Shown: piece after piece, positions 62,764-64,000 of the stretch | Position numbering within the stretch: position 1 is the stretch's first letter | How the letters are laid out: each line of letters opens with the position of its first letter | NCBI RefSeq assembly: GCF_905475345.1 | Contig: NC_066592.1 | Coordinates: 7,025,001 to 7,089,000, forward strand | Direction: 5' to 3' | DNA: 64,000 nt | Origin: Vespula vulgaris | Taxonomy: Eukaryota; Arthropoda; Insecta; Hymenoptera; Vespidae | Translations under genes and position numbers: made by a program | The notes under the pieces: generated by a model | Database searches by the model: none | Told to the model about the DNA's origin: nothing | Seen by the model: only the letters and a program-made list of their open reading frames with translations

Positions 62764-64000
62764 GGAGAGAAAATGGTAATTAATTCTCCGCGGGTAAAAA
62801 TTAAATTAGCGTAAAATCGGCAAGAGAGAAATTAATTAACGGCAATAATTGCACGATTACAGAAACAACGCGTTACACACCGGCGTAACTTCATATCGCG
62901 GATTTATTGGGAACATTTATTATTATATCATACGTTACTTTTCGATTATGGACGATATAAAGGATAATTGGATAAACGGTTGGATTATAATACTCGTAAT
63001 TAGATAGAAAATGCGATCGGCGTCGATGAAATCATTTTTCTCACCTTGATCAGGAAAAGTTTGGTTAAACGGCGGTTTCTCGATATTTTAATTTATAGGT
63101 TGATTGTGATCTTGTACGGTAAATCACGCAAAACCGAGAGTGGATTCTATGACAGGCTACTTAAACTATGTGGTTTCCCATAGGTCTATTTGTGCCAGAT
63201 TAGCCCTAGTAAGTGTGCCTTAATCCTGTTAAAATGTTTGCCAACAGGGAGGCTGTGGAAGCACATTCGAATTGTATTCCTCTCTTATACGGATATACAC
63301 GATGTTCGTTTATATTTGCACAGCTTGGTCAAACATCGGAGTGTGCCTTTTAGTAACCCCGACGCCTCCGGCAAAAATGCTGGCCACGATGGCGTTACGG
63401 AGATTATATTCGGCTGCTACTAAGCGAAGAGGTAGGGTGAAAGACAGCGGAGGAAAAGAAGAAAAAAAGTAAAAAGAGAAAAAAGAAAAGGAAGGAAAAA
63501 AGCGAGATTTAAGCTTTACTAGCCGAAAAAAAATAATTCTTTCTGGAGATTGAAAAAGTATACGCCCACGTTCGTGGCAGCCGTTGAACGTTTCTTTAAA
63601 CTCGTACAGTCTTCCTTTTTAAAAATCCAATCGTGGAAACAACCGTGAAGAAAAGCTTTTGTGAAAATAATCGATATCATAGTATCCAGCAAATTTCGAT
63701 CGATGAATTTATTTCTTTCTTTTATTTCCTTTTCTTTTTTCCTTCTTTTTCTTCTTCTTCTTCTTCGACCATACTGTATGCATCATCGATATATTGTATA
63801 TAAATCTAAATCTAATCGTTAGAATTGGTCATGACTCGACACGTTACTTTACCCATTAATTTACATTTCCATGATCGTGGAAGAACATATTATACGATAA
63901 ATACGCGGAAAAGTGATTACGTAAAAGATTACAGAACGAGGGTCAGAAGAGTCACGCGTATAATGATCGCCGATGTGTCATAATAAAATTCTCGATTTCG

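Larger units (their letters stand above)
53442..64000. other. Gene-poor right flank rich in (GA)n
   Basis: No supported exon. Long open frames are translations of GA/CT tracts. Non-repetitive stretches of higher GC near 55.0-55.9, 58.6-59.1 and 63.1-63.45 kb could be regulatory, but I cannot assign them. The region may be a large first intron of a gene continuing beyond the window. Confidence 0.55.

Noticed and set aside
62351..62783. Arg/Glu-rich open frames
   Set aside because: They are GGAGA and GA repeats read as protein, in overlapping frames.
1..64000. tRNA, snRNA and known insect microRNA genes
   Set aside because: I looked for cloverleaf boxes and common insect microRNA sequences by eye and found none; a covariance-model scan would be decisive.

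Overview
The window is nuclear DNA from an animal with spliced genes. All six confident genes have introns with GT..AG ends, the non-coding DNA is AT-rich, and dinucleotide to tetranucleotide microsatellites are dense. The protein set (EBP2, a YJR142W-type Nudix protein, BRX1, a choline transporter-like protein, Hakai, TMEM115, a two-LIM muscle-type protein) and the compact introns fit an insect, most likely a hymenopteran. The order and species are inference.

Layout: (1) 1-11.3 kb has no gene I can support. It is rich in (GA)n, (CT)n, (CA)n, (ATT)n and (TA)n, with promoter-like motifs near 11.05 kb. (2) 11.3-30.7 kb is a compact housekeeping block: EBP2 (-), Nudix protein (+), BRX1 (+), choline transporter-like protein (-), Hakai (+), TMEM115 (-). 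I rebuilt every coding exon from splice sites, and all reading frames close. EBP2 and the Nudix gene are divergent, as are the choline transporter and Hakai; Hakai and TMEM115 converge. EBP2 and BRX1 act together in large-subunit ribosome assembly and lie about 6 kb apart. (3) About 31.8-49.1 kb has no protein-coding gene but is full of internally duplicated modules: promoter-like blocks with good donor and acceptor sites, paired modules whose sequence changes keep RNA stems paired, and an array of about 15 small hairpins. I read it as one or more plus-strand structured long non-coding RNAs. (4) 51.2-53.4 kb encodes a two-LIM protein whose LIM domains are separated by about 455 residues of Cys/Gly-rich and acidic sequence. 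(5) 53.5-64 kb again has no supported gene and many (GA)n tracts, plus one GC-rich TATA promoter-like spot near 54.45 kb.

The most interesting signal is in region 3. Fifteen short palindromes between 42.0 and 46.3 kb have the form of a 5-8 bp stem closed by a CAGG tetraloop (once TAGG, once CAGA). Stem positions vary between C-G and T-A, among G-C, A-T and C-G, and between T-A and C-G, while pairing is kept. A CNGG loop on a stem is the known shape of a Smaug/Vts1 (SAM-domain) recognition element, and only the plus strand gives it. Two other duplicated elements in the same locus (37.19/40.43 kb and 38.93/48.95 kb) show independent compensatory changes. I therefore propose a structured lncRNA carrying a tandem array of Smaug-type hairpins. 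Transcription and binding are untested here.
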